64,000 bases of DNA, taken from positions 1-64,000 of the forward strand of contig CAYMEX010000015.1 of the NCBI GenBank assembly GCA_964389525.1, in the 5' to 3' direction. Positions within the stretch are counted from its first letter, which is position 1. Every line of letters starts with the position of its first letter. Positions 34,834 through 44,600 of this stretch are shown in pieces. Origin of the DNA: JAFLTL01 sp964389525 (GTDB taxonomy: Bacteria; Bacteroidota; Bacteroidia; Bacteroidales; Muribaculaceae). The translations under genes and the position numbers were made by a program. Under the pieces are notes generated by a model, which made no database searches, was not told the DNA's origin, and saw only the letters and a list, made by a program, of their open reading frames with translations.

Positions 34834-36465
34834 ATGAAAAAAGATAGAGAGTATGACGTGATAGTGATAGGCGGCGGTGCTACCGGAGCGGGCACGGCGC
34901 GCGACTGTGCCATGCGCGGACTGAAAACCGTGCTTGTCGAGCGACTGGATTTCACTGCCGGAGCAACGGGACGCAACCACGGACTGCTACACAGCGGCGC
35001 CCGATATGCGCGTACCGATCCGGAGTCGGCTGCCGAGTGTATCAGAGAGAACATGGTACTTCGCCGCATAGCCCGTCATTGTGTCGACGACACCGGCGGC
35101 CTGTTTGTCACGCTCCCCGAAGACAGTCTGGACTATCAGGATGCGTTTGTCGCCGACTGCCGTAAGGCCGGAATTGAGGCCGAAGTGCTTGAGCCGGAAA
35201 AGGCTGTCAGTATGGAACCGGCTGTCAACCCCGCCATCATAGGTGCCGTGAAGGTGCCCGACGGCGCGATAGATCCGTTCCGGCTCACGACGGCCAATGT
35301 GCTCGACGCGCGTCTGCACGGAGCCGATATAATCACATACCATGAGGTGACGGGCTTTGTGAAGGATGGCGACCGCATCACCGGCGTGAGGCTTAAAAGC
35401 CATGTGAACGGAGAGGAATCTGTCATATACGGGAGGGTGACGGTGAATGCCTGCGGCATATGGGGGCACCATGTAGCCGAGCTCGCCGGAGTGAAGGTCG
35501 ACATGTATCCGGCCAAAGGTGCGCTGCTTATCTTCGGGCACCGCGTCAACAACATGGTCATAAACCGGTGTCGCAAGCCGGCCGATGCCGACATACTCGT
35601 GCCGGGTGATACGATATGTGTCATAGGCACCACTTCGACGCGTATACCGTTTGATGACATAGACAAGATGGAGGTCACACCCGGTGAGGTGGATCTGCTG
35701 TTGCGCGAAGGCATAAAGCTCTCGCCGAAGCTCGCCACGACACGTATATTGCGTGCATATGCGGGTGTGCGGCCGCTTGTGGCCGACGATAGCGACCCGA
35801 CAGGACGCAGCATAAGCCGCGGTATCGTGTGCCTTGATCATGCGAAACGCGACGGCATCGATGGCTTTATCACTATCACCGGCGGGAAGCTGATGACTTA
35901 CAGGCTCATGGCAGAGGAGGCCACCGATCTTGTGTGCCGGAAACTCGGTGTCGACCGTCCGTGCGAGACCGCAGTGATGCCGTTGCCGGGATCGGAGGCA
36001 GACCACAAGGATGAGAAACGCCGCCAGCACATCATCGAACTCAGCACGGAGCAGAAGGCGGCTGAGGGACGCCACGGCAGCTGGACGGGACGCATCGAGT
36101 CGAAGTCGGATGCCGATGACGCTTTGGTGTGCGAGTGCGAGCAGGTGAGTGTGGCCGAAGTAAATTATGCCATCGAGGAGCTGCATGTGCACAATCTGAT
36201 CAATCTGCGCCGCCGCACGCGTCTCGGCATGGGCACTTGCCAGGGGGCTTTGTGTGCCTGTCGTGGCGCAGGGCTGCTCGAGCGTCACGACAAGTGCACC
36301 AAACGCAGTCTCGATGACCTCGCCGCCTTTATGGACGAGCGGTGGCACGGCATGTTCCCGGTATGCTGGGGCGAGACGTTGTGCGAGGTGCAGTTCTCGT
36401 CGTGGATCTATCAGGGCGTACTTGGCCTTGATCACCTTCCGCCGCAGACACTGCCTGCTCAGTGA
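34834..36465 (+). CDS. glpA: Anaerobic glycerol-3-phosphate dehydrogenase subunit A
   Basis: 543 aa from the ATG at 34834; an earlier in-frame ATG at 34789 adds 15 non-conserved residues before the FAD motif. The dinucleotide motif VIVIGGGATGAGTARDCAMRG and FTAGATGRNHGLLHSGARYA bind FAD; ITITGGKLMTYRLMAEEATD is the DAO-family C-terminal signature. A BFD-like [2Fe-2S] domain follows: CECEQVSVAEV...GMGTCQGALCACR. It oxidises sn-glycerol-3-phosphate to dihydroxyacetone phosphate, passing electrons through GlpB and GlpC to menaquinone at the inner membrane. It is the first gene of a five-gene glp operon. Confidence 0.95.
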   Translation: MKKDREYDVIVIGGGATGAGTARDCAMRGLKTVLVERLDFTAGATGRNHGLLHSGARYARTDPESAAECIRENMVLRRIARHCVDDTGGLFVTLPEDSLDYQDAFVADCRKAGIEAEVLEPEKAVSMEPAVNPAIIGAVKVPDGAIDPFRLTTANVLDARLHGADIITYHEVTGFVKDGDRITGVRLKSHVNGEESVIYGRVTVNACGIWGHHVAELAGVKVDMYPAKGALLIFGHRVNNMVINRCRKPADADILVPGDTICVIGTTSTRIPFDDIDKMEVTPGEVDLLLREGIKLSPKLATTRILRAYAGVRPLVADDSDPTGRSISRGIVCLDHAKRDGIDGFITITGGKLMTYRLMAEEATDLVCRKLGVDRPCETAVMPLPGSEADHKDEKRRQHIIELSTEQKAAEGRHGSWTGRIESKSDADDALVCECEQVSVAEVNYAIEELHVHNLINLRRRTRLGMGTCQGALCACRGAGLLERHDKCTKRSLDDLAAFMDERWHGMFPVCWGETLCEVQFSSWIYQGVLGLDHLPPQTLPAQ

Positions 36466-36534
36466 AAAAATACATAAAAGAACTATTTTTCTGTATGCCG
36501 TTAATTTAAATATCTTATATTTGGAACATAAACC

Positions 36535-37791
36535 ATGAAATTCGACACAGTAATAATCGGAGGTGGACTCAGTGGGCTGATCAGCGGCATCGAGTCGGCG
36601 AGAAGCGGAAGAAAGACAGCGATAATATCTGCCGGGCAGAGCGCGCTGCATTTCTGGTCGGGCTCGTTTGAGTTTCTGTGCAGCGACGACGGCAAGATGG
36701 TTGTCGGGGATCCTCTCGGACATGCGGCCGCTCTTCGGCCCGAGCATCCCTACCGCAAAATCGGCATCGGCCGCACGGCGCAGCTTCTCGGACGTGTGGC
36801 ACCGATTCTGGCCGAAGCCGGGATAAATGTGAGCGGCTCACTCGACCGCAATCATTTCCGTCTCACTCCGCTCGGCATTGTCAAGCCGGCATGGCTCACA
36901 CTCGACGATTATTTCGCATTTGACAGGGTAGAGGATCTTGCCGGTAAAAAGGTCTCAATAGTCAATATTTACGGGTATATAGATTTCTATCCACGGTTTC
37001 TTGCCTACGGGCTGTCGAAACACGGGGTCGAATGCCACACTGCCGACGTGAACGTGCCGCAACTCGATGTGCTGCGCAAAAGCACCACCGAGATGAGGGC
37101 TACCAATATATCGCGTTTCCTGACCGATGACGCCGTCGACATGCTTGCCGACGCGATAAACCGTGTGTCGGAGGGAAGCGATTTTGTGATAATGCCGGCG
37201 GTTCTCGGCATCTTCAGCGACGGCCCGGTGAAGAGACTGCGGCAGAGGGTTGACCGGCCGGTATATTTCATCGCCACGACTCCGGCTTCTGTGCCGGGAG
37301 TGAGATGTCAGCTTGCCCTGAGAGATCTGTTCACCTCGATGGGAGGATACTTTATGCCGGGCGACACGGTGACTCGCGGCGACATTGCCGGCGGGCGGCT
37401 TGAAAGAGTGTATACGGCTAACTTCGGCAGTGTGCCGGTGGAGGCCGACAGCTACGTCATAAGCACCGGCAGTTTCTTCGGGCAAGGTCTTATTGCCGAC
37501 ATGCACAAGATATATGAGCCTGTGTTCGGGCTTGATGTTGTGGCTGGCGAAAGCCGCACCGACTGGTATGACAAGAATTTCTACAACGCGCAGCCCTATA
37601 TGTCGTATGGCGTCATAACCGACGATCGGTTCCGTCCGTCGGTTAAGGGTAAGACAATAGAGAATCTTTATGCGACCGGTGCGCTCCTCAGCGGGTTCAA
37701 TGCGCTGAAAGAGGGCTCGGGAGCCGGAATTACGCTCGCTACCGCGCTACATGCCGCCGGAGAGATAACGGGAGTATTGTCGAACGCTTAA
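36535..37791 (+). CDS. glpB: Anaerobic glycerol-3-phosphate dehydrogenase subunit B
   Basis: 418 aa, usual GlpB length. It begins with a dinucleotide-binding motif (FDTVIIGGGLSGLISGIESARSG) and contains the family's SAGQSALHFWSGSFEFL, LGIVKPAWLT, VIMPAVLGI and the C-terminal ATGALLSGFNALKEGSGAGITLATALHA. It carries FMN/FAD and couples GlpA to the membrane GlpC. It lies 69 bp after glpA. A TATATTTG sequence at 36516-36523 is too close to the ATG to be a convincing separate promoter. Confidence 0.95.
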   Translation: MKFDTVIIGGGLSGLISGIESARSGRKTAIISAGQSALHFWSGSFEFLCSDDGKMVVGDPLGHAAALRPEHPYRKIGIGRTAQLLGRVAPILAEAGINVSGSLDRNHFRLTPLGIVKPAWLTLDDYFAFDRVEDLAGKKVSIVNIYGYIDFYPRFLAYGLSKHGVECHTADVNVPQLDVLRKSTTEMRATNISRFLTDDAVDMLADAINRVSEGSDFVIMPAVLGIFSDGPVKRLRQRVDRPVYFIATTPASVPGVRCQLALRDLFTSMGGYFMPGDTVTRGDIAGGRLERVYTANFGSVPVEADSYVISTGSFFGQGLIADMHKIYEPVFGLDVVAGESRTDWYDKNFYNAQPYMSYGVITDDRFRPSVKGKTIENLYATGALLSGFNALKEGSGAGITLATALHAAGEITGVLSNA

Positions 37792-37801
37792 ACATGCTGC
37801 C

Positions 37802-39061
37802 ATGATGACATTACAGGAACAAAATATAAGCGATAACAATTTCGAGTCGTGTGTGAAATGCACGATATGCACGGTCTACTGTCCTGTCACGGCTGTCAAT
37901 CCCGACTATCCGGGGCCTAAACAGGCCGGTCCTGACGGCGAACGCTACCGTCTCAAAAAACCGTACTTCTATGACGAGGCGCTGAAATACTGCCTCAACT
38001 GCAAGCGATGTGAGGTGGCGTGCCCGAGCAACGTGAAGATCGGCGACATCATACAGTCGGCGCGTATCAAATACGCCACTCAGCGTCCGTCGCTGCGCGA
38101 CACGCTTCTGTCGAACACCGACCTGATGGGGGGCATCGCCACGCGCATGGCTCCTGTCGTGAACTATTCGCTCGGTCTGCGCCCGGTGAAATACATGATG
38201 GACAAGGTGCTGAAAATCGACGAGCACCGCACGTTCCCGAAATATGCGGGCGAGAGGTTTGAGACGTGGTACAGGCGTGAGGCCGAGGCGACGCAGACCC
38301 GGTTGCCGCATCAGGTGTCGTATTTCCACGGGTGCTACGTAAACTATAATTATCCGCAGCTTGGCAAGGATCTGCTGAAGGTGCTTAACGCCATGGGCTA
38401 CGGCGTGCGGCTTCTCGACCGTGAGAAATGCTGCGGAGTGGCTAAGATCGCCAACCGGTGCATCAAAGAGGCCACGCGCGACGGCCGCAACAATCTGCGT
38501 GCCATAAGGGAGGCGGTGGAGCGCGGCGACAAGGTGATCGCCACTTCGTCGACCTGCTGTTTCACGATACGCGACGAGTATCCTCACCTGCTGCATCTTG
38601 CCAACGATGATGTGCGCGATCAGATGATGCTTGCGACCGTTTTCATCTACACACTTCTCGACGAGGGGAAAGCGAAGATCGCGTTCCGCGACGACTATCG
38701 CAGGAAAATCGCCTATCATGTGCCGTGCCATATGGAGAAACTCGGGTGGACGATCTTCTCGACCTCTCTGTTGAAAATGATACCGGGTGTTGATTTCGTG
38801 CAGCTTGACTCGCATTGCTGCGGCATAGCGGGCACCTATGGTTTCAAGAAAGAGTATTACGATTACTCGCAGGCAATTGGCGAGCCGCTGTTCAGGCAGA
38901 TACTTGAGTCGAAGTGCGACTTTGTGGCATGCGACTGCGAGACGTGCAAATGGCAGATAGAGATGTCGACCGGCGTCGAGGTGCTCAATCCTGTGTCGGT
39001 GCTTGCCGAGGCCATCGATGTCGAAGAGACAATGCGCCTTAATCATGTAAATAATCTATAG
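37802..39061 (+). CDS. glpC: Anaerobic glycerol-3-phosphate dehydrogenase subunit C
   Basis: 419 aa. Two [4Fe-4S] ferredoxin motifs are near the start: CVKCTICTVYCPVTAVNP and CLNCKRCEVACPSN. Two CCG (heterodisulfide-reductase-like) domains follow, with FHGCYVNYNYP...CCGVAKIANR and YHVPCHMEKLGW...CCGIAGTYG. It anchors GlpAB at the inner membrane and delivers electrons to the quinone pool. It starts 10 bp after glpB. Confidence 0.96.
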   Translation: MMTLQEQNISDNNFESCVKCTICTVYCPVTAVNPDYPGPKQAGPDGERYRLKKPYFYDEALKYCLNCKRCEVACPSNVKIGDIIQSARIKYATQRPSLRDTLLSNTDLMGGIATRMAPVVNYSLGLRPVKYMMDKVLKIDEHRTFPKYAGERFETWYRREAEATQTRLPHQVSYFHGCYVNYNYPQLGKDLLKVLNAMGYGVRLLDREKCCGVAKIANRCIKEATRDGRNNLRAIREAVERGDKVIATSSTCCFTIRDEYPHLLHLANDDVRDQMMLATVFIYTLLDEGKAKIAFRDDYRRKIAYHVPCHMEKLGWTIFSTSLLKMIPGVDFVQLDSHCCGIAGTYGFKKEYYDYSQAIGEPLFRQILESKCDFVACDCETCKWQIEMSTGVEVLNPVSVLAEAIDVEETMRLNHVNNL

Positions 39062-39080
39062 ATAATCAAAAATATATACC

Positions 39081-40565
39081 ATGGAAAAATTTATCCTGTC
39101 GCTTGACCAGGGCACGACCAGCAGCCGCGCCATTGTGTTCGACCACGAAGGCAACATCCGTTCGGTCGCCCAGCACGAGTTCCCGCAGATATTCCCTAAA
39201 CCCGGGTGGGTCGAGCATGATCCTCACCAGATCTGGGGCTCCCAGGCGTCGGTGATCGCCGAGGCCATATCGCAGATCGGCATCAACGGTCACGATATAG
39301 CTGCGATAGGCATTACCAACCAGCGAGAGACGACTGTCGTGTGGGACGCCAAGACAGGCGAGCCGGTCTATAACGCCATAGTTTGGCAGGACCGCCGCAC
39401 ATCGGAGTACTGCGACTCGTTGCGTGAGGCTGGCTATGCCGATATGATACGCGAAAAGACCGGCCTGATACTCGATGCCTATTTCAGTGCCACAAAGATA
39501 AAATGGATCCTTGACCACGTGGAGGGTGCGCGTGAGAGAGCCGAGGCGGGCAAGCTGAGGTTCGGCACCGTCGACTCGTGGCTTATCTCGTGCCTGACGC
39601 GCAACACGGCGCATATGACCGACGTCACCAATGCGTCGCGCACGATGCTGTTCAATATCCACACTCTCGAGTGGGATAAAGATCTGCTTGAACTATTCGG
39701 CATACCTGAGTCGATGCTGCCCGAGGTGAAGCCGAGCAGCGGCGTGATGTGTCACACCACTACGACGCTGTTTGCCCATGCCCTTCCTATCGCCGGTGTG
39801 GCCGGAGACCAGCAGGCCGCCCTTTTCGGGCAGATGTGCGTGCGGCCGGGCGCAGTGAAGAACACCTACGGCACCGGCTGTTTCCTGCTTATGAATTCGG
39901 GAGAGAAGCCTATAGTATCTAAAAACCGTCTGCTCACTACGATCGCATGGAAGATCGGCGATGTGACCACATATGCTCTCGAGGGCTCGATTTTTGTCGG
40001 CGGATCGGTAGTGCAGTGGCTTCGCGACGGACTACATTGCATCACCTCGTCGTCTGAGGTCGAGGAGCTGGCTGCATCGGTGCCCGACACCGACGGGGTG
40101 TATTTTGTCCCGGCGCTTACGGGGCTTGGCGCTCCGTACTGGGATCAGTATGCACGCGGTCTTATATCGGGAATATCGCGCGGCACGACATCGGCGCATA
40201 TCGCCAGAGCGGCTCTTGAGGGCATCGCTTTCCAGGTATATGACATCGTCAAGGCGATGGAGCGTGATTCAGGGCTCAATATCACGGAGCTGAAGGTCGA
40301 CGGCGGTGCTTCGCGCAACAATCTGCTCATGCAGTTTCAGAGCGACATCCTCGACACAGAGGTGCTTCGGCCGCGCGTCACGGAGACAACTGCTCTCGGA
40401 GCGGCGTATCTTGCCGGCCTTGCGGTGGGCTACTGGGACAATATCGGCCAGATTGACGCACAGTGGCAGATCGAACATAAGTTCGCTCCCGAGGCATCGG
40501 CAGAGTATGTGTCTGATAAGCTCGCTGGCTGGGATGATGCTGTTAAACGTTGTCTCTCAAAATAG
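39081..40565 (+). CDS. glpK: Glycerol kinase
   Basis: 494 aa, full length. FGGY kinase signatures are intact: SLDQGTTSSRAIVFDHEG, GITNQRETTVVWD, YNAIVWQDRRT, the glycerol-binding SWLISCL, GVAGDQQAALFGQ, KNTYGTGCFLLMN and KVDGGASRNNLLMQFQSDIL. It phosphorylates glycerol with ATP to sn-glycerol-3-phosphate in the cytoplasm, feeding GlpABC encoded just upstream. The gap to glpC is 19 bp. Confidence 0.98.
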   Translation: MEKFILSLDQGTTSSRAIVFDHEGNIRSVAQHEFPQIFPKPGWVEHDPHQIWGSQASVIAEAISQIGINGHDIAAIGITNQRETTVVWDAKTGEPVYNAIVWQDRRTSEYCDSLREAGYADMIREKTGLILDAYFSATKIKWILDHVEGARERAEAGKLRFGTVDSWLISCLTRNTAHMTDVTNASRTMLFNIHTLEWDKDLLELFGIPESMLPEVKPSSGVMCHTTTTLFAHALPIAGVAGDQQAALFGQMCVRPGAVKNTYGTGCFLLMNSGEKPIVSKNRLLTTIAWKIGDVTTYALEGSIFVGGSVVQWLRDGLHCITSSSEVEELAASVPDTDGVYFVPALTGLGAPYWDQYARGLISGISRGTTSAHIARAALEGIAFQVYDIVKAMERDSGLNITELKVDGGASRNNLLMQFQSDILDTEVLRPRVTETTALGAAYLAGLAVGYWDNIGQIDAQWQIEHKFAPEASAEYVSDKLAGWDDAVKRCLSK

Positions 40566-40590
40566 ATGTAATTACTAAATAAATATTGTC

Positions 40591-41346
40591 ATGGAACCTA
40601 TCGGTATCTCTGTTTTCTTGCAGTGCTTTTTCGAGTTTTTAGGCACATTTGTTATGATCCTTCTGGGCTGTGGAGTAGTGGCATGCACCAACCTCAACGG
40701 CTCAAAAGGTCATGGCAGCGGCTGGATTGTTGTAACGATAGCGTGGGGTCTCGCCGTGATGTGCGGAGTGTTCATCGCCGGGCCATATACGGGAGCGCAT
40801 CTTAATCCGGCTGTCAGCGTCGGGCTTGCTCTTGCCGGCAAGTTCAGCTGGAGTCTTGTTGTCCCCTACGTGCTCTCGCAGTTCCTCGGTGCCTTTCTCG
40901 GTGGTGTCATAGTATATCTTTTCTATAAGGATCATTTTGACGCGACCGCCGACACCGATACAAAACTCGGTGTGTTCGCCACAATTCCGGCGATTAAGAA
41001 TTACCGCCGCAACTTCTTCTCTGAGGTGATCGGCACGTTCGTTCTTATCCTTGTCATTTTGTTTCTGGCAGAGCGTGGCAACACGGCCGAAGTGGGACTT
41101 GGCTCGATAGGAGCCTTTCCTGTCGCTTTCCTCGTGATCGTCATAGGCATGGCTCTTGGCGGTACAACAGGGTATGCCATCAATCCGGCGAGAGATCTCG
41201 GGCCGCGCATGGCTCATCAGCTTCTGCCGATAAAAGGAAAAGGCGGGAGCCAGTGGAAATATGCCTGGGTGCCGATTGCCGGGCCTCTCGTGGGATCGGC
41301 TCTCGCAGTAGGCGTATATTATATCTATCTGGCTTTGTGCAACTGA
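40591..41346 (+). CDS. glpF: Glycerol facilitator (aquaglyceroporin)
   Basis: 251 aa, a six-helix MIP channel of the inner membrane. Both NPA boxes are present: GAHLNPAVSVGLAL and GYAINPARDLGPR, the latter with the Arg selectivity residue. FFSEVIGTFVLILVILF starts the second half. It lets glycerol diffuse into the cell, where GlpK traps it. It is the last gene of the operon, 25 bp after glpK. No clear terminator follows within 200 bp. Confidence 0.96.
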   Translation: MEPIGISVFLQCFFEFLGTFVMILLGCGVVACTNLNGSKGHGSGWIVVTIAWGLAVMCGVFIAGPYTGAHLNPAVSVGLALAGKFSWSLVVPYVLSQFLGAFLGGVIVYLFYKDHFDATADTDTKLGVFATIPAIKNYRRNFFSEVIGTFVLILVILFLAERGNTAEVGLGSIGAFPVAFLVIVIGMALGGTTGYAINPARDLGPRMAHQLLPIKGKGGSQWKYAWVPIAGPLVGSALAVGVYYIYLALCN

Positions 41347-41559
41347 CCGTCGGGGCAGTATTACTGATAAATGTCGGTGTCGTCACTTTGCAATAATTGC
41401 TTGTGATGATACCGGCTTCTTGTAGTATCGTGTAACCTGATCTGACGGGCCGGTTGCAATTTATTGCAGCATAAACGTTTGATGGCGATTGAACAATTTT
41501 TAACACAATATTGGGGCGCGTCGGAGTTGCAATTAGAGTAAAAGTTGTAATTTTGCGGC
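41347..41559. other. Spacer between glpF and ffs with repeated GCAAT dyads
   Basis: No gene is seen. It contains two short palindromes, GCAATAATTGC (41390-41400) and GCAATTTATTGC (41456-41467), and the ffs promoter at its end. Confidence 0.5.
41527..41555 (+). promoter_or_regulatory. Promoter of the SRP RNA gene
   Basis: TTG (41527-41529), an 18-base spacer and TAATTTTG (41548-41555) match the Bacteroidetes consensus. The RNA begins about five bases later. Confidence 0.75.
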
Positions 41560-41662
41560 GGGTAAGTCCTACACGACCAGCTCCTCGGGAACTCCGCCAG
41601 GCCTTGACCGGAGCAACGGTACCGAGTCGTAGCGGTGCGATGTAGTCAGCTTACCCTTTTTT
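41560..41662 (+). ncRNA. ffs: Small signal recognition particle RNA (4.5S RNA)
   Basis: This is a stretch of about 97 bases whose ends pair (GGGTAAG at 41560-41566 with CTTACCC at 41650-41656) and which runs into a TTTTTT tract (41657-41662). The apical part GCCAGGCCTTGACCGGAGCAACGG (41596-41619) carries the conserved bacterial SRP elements CAGG...GGAGCAA that bind the Ffh M domain. The RNA and Ffh target inner membrane proteins to the translocon. It is transcribed toward mfd from its own promoter. A short RNA of the domain IV-only type is expected in Bacteroidetes. Confidence 0.9.
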
Positions 41663-41691
41663 ATTTGTACATGTTTTTGGTTTAGTGCAAT

Positions 41692-44600
41692 ATGAAAGAG
41701 CAGCCCGACAGTGCATTGACGTTGTATAAGGTATATGAATTGTTTGTCGGTAAATCGCGCCGACAGGCAATCGCAAAGGCTCTTGAAACAAAGAAAGGCC
41801 GACAGCCTGCAAGGGCATGTTTTACATCGCTCGCCGGATCGGCGCAGTCGCTTGTGGTCGCGGCTGTTGCGCAATCGTGTGTGGACTCGCCTGTGCTTCT
41901 TATAGCGGAGTCGGCCGATGCTGCCGGGTATTTCTACCACGACATCACGCGCGTGCTTGGTGAGGACGCGGTGGCGATGCTTCCGTCGGCCTACAAGCGT
42001 GATATACGCTACGGACAGATCGATGCTCCCTCGGTGATATTGCGGACCGACGCTCTGGCGCGATGGAATGCCCGTGACGGCAGACTTAAGGTCGTGATCA
42101 CAACGCCGGAGGCAATCTCTGAACTTGTCGTGCCGGCCGGACGTCTTGATGACTCGACACTTCATATAGCCATGTCGAAGCCGCTCGACCTTACTCAGAC
42201 CGAAAAGTGGTTGCGCGACAACGGATTCGTTCAGGTCGATTATGTCTATGAACCGGGGCAGTTCTCGGTGCGTGGATCGATACTCGATATTTTCAGTTAT
42301 AGCAGCGAGATACCTTACCGTATTGATCTTTTCGGTGACGAGATCGAGTCGATGCGCACGTTCAATGTCGAGACGCAGCTGTCTGAGTCAAAAATCGACA
42401 GCGCCGACATAATCGCCAGTGTCGGCTCTGATGCCAACGGCATACCTGTGACTGAGTTCATGGAAGCGTCTACGCTTGTTGTGTCGAATGACATGATGTA
42501 TGTCGGGTCGAGGATAAGGGAGGTATGTGCGTCGACAATGAGCGAGAACGCTGTCATGTCGGGAGAGGCCGACGAGGACGCCACTAAGCGTCTTGCCGAC
42601 GGTGAGGCGCTTTGTGCGGCATTGGACCGTTTCCCGCAGCTGACATTAACCGGCGGCCAGACTCCTCCATATGCCTCGGAGACTCCTACGGCGACTTTGG
42701 ATTTCGGTTGTGTGCCGCAGGGGGTGTATCACAAGAATTTCGATATGATCTCAGAGGCTTTCAGCCAGTTTATGGCCGATGGCTTCACAATCTACATACT
42801 CACCGACAGCCAGGCGCAGATAGCCCGTCTGCGCGACATTTTTGCCGATCGCGGCGACGAGATACCGTTTGTCGCTGTCGATGCTACTTTGCACGAAGGT
42901 TTTGTCGACACGGCGGGGAAGCGGTGTTTCTTCACCGACCATCAGATCTTTGACCGTTTCCACAAATACATGCTCAGGAGCGACAGGGTTCGGTCGGGCA
43001 AACTCGCGCTGTCGATCAAGGAACTGCAGTCGATCGAGCCGGGAGATTTCATCGTACACATAGACCATGGAGTGGGAGTTTTCGGAGGGCTGTTGCGCAC
43101 CGATGTCAACGGCCGCACTCAGGAGATGATAAAGCTCATCTACCAGAACAACGATGTGATCTTTGTTTCGATACATTCGCTGCACAAGCTCGCCAAATAT
43201 CGTGGCAAAGAGGGCGTGCCGCCCAAAGTGAACAAACTCGGATCGGGTGCCTGGAACAAGATCAAGGAGAAGACCAAGTCGAAACTCAAGGATATCGCGC
43301 GCGACCTTATCAAGCTTTATGCGGCAAGACGCGACGAGAAGGGTTTTGCATTCTCTCCCGACGGATATCTTCAGCACGAGCTTGAGGCATCGTTCATCTA
43401 TGAGGATACGCCCGACCAGATGACCGCCACGGCCGATGTGAAGAAAGATATGGAGAGCCCGCGGCCTATGGACCGTCTGATATGCGGTGACGTGGGTTTC
43501 GGCAAGACGGAGATTGCCATTAGAGCGGCATTCAAGGCTGCCGCCGACGGCAAGCAGACGGCGGTGCTTGTGCCGACTACAGTGCTCGCATATCAGCACT
43601 ACCGCACATTCTCGCAGCGACTGAAGGATCTGCCTGTGAGGGTGGATTACCTGTCGCGGGCACGCACGGCCAAACAGGTCAAACTGATACTCGAGGATCT
43701 TGCAGCCGGCAAGATCGATATAATAGTGGGTACGCATAAGCTGATAGGTAAGAGCGTGAAGTTCAAGGATCTCGGACTGCTTGTCGTGGACGAGGAGCAG
43801 AAATTCGGTGTGGCCGTTAAGGAGAAGCTCAAGCAGATCAAGGTGAATGTCGACACGCTCACCATGAGTGCGACGCCCATACCGCGCACGCTCCAGTTCT
43901 CGCTGATGGGAGCGCGCGACCTTTCGGCGATCACGACTCCGCCGCCTAACCGCTATCCGATACTCACCTCCGTCTCTCCGCTCACCGACGATCTTGTGGC
44001 CGAAGCGGTCGGATTCGAGCTGTCGCGCAACGGACAGGTTTTCTTCATCAGCAACCGCATCGAGGGGCTGTATGATCTGCAGAATATGGTGAACCGCCTT
44101 GTGCCGGGAGCACGCACGCTTGTGGCGCACGGACAGATGCCGCCCGACAAGCTCGAGGAAGCGATACTCGCGTTTGCCAACCACGACTACGACGTGCTGC
44201 TTTCAACGACAATCGTCGAGAGCGGCATCGACATGCCTAATGTCAACACGATCATAATAAACAATGCTCAGAATTTCGGGCTGTCGGAGCTTCATCAGTT
44301 GCGCGGACGTGTCGGACGTTCGGCGCGAAAGGCATTCTGCTATCTCACAGTGCCTCCGGGCAAGCCTATACCGGCTATAGCGCGGCGGCGTCTGCAGGCG
44401 ATCGAGAGCTTCAGCGATCTCGGCTCAGGCATACACATCGCAATGCAGGATCTCGACATACGCGGAGCGGGAAATCTGCTTGGAGCCGAGCAGAGCGGTT
44501 TCATCGCCGATCTCGGCTACGAGACATACCAGAAGATACTGAAAGAAGCCGTCACTGAATTGCGTACACAGGAGTTTGCCGATGTGTTGCCCGACAAGTC

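Noticed and set aside
36516..36523. TATATTTG before glpB as an internal promoter
   Set aside because: It lies only 11 bases before the ATG, leaving almost no leader. It is most likely a chance A/T match.
42751..44184. 477-codon minus-strand frame opposite mfd
   Set aside because: It is antisense to a clearly conserved helicase and has no motifs of its own.
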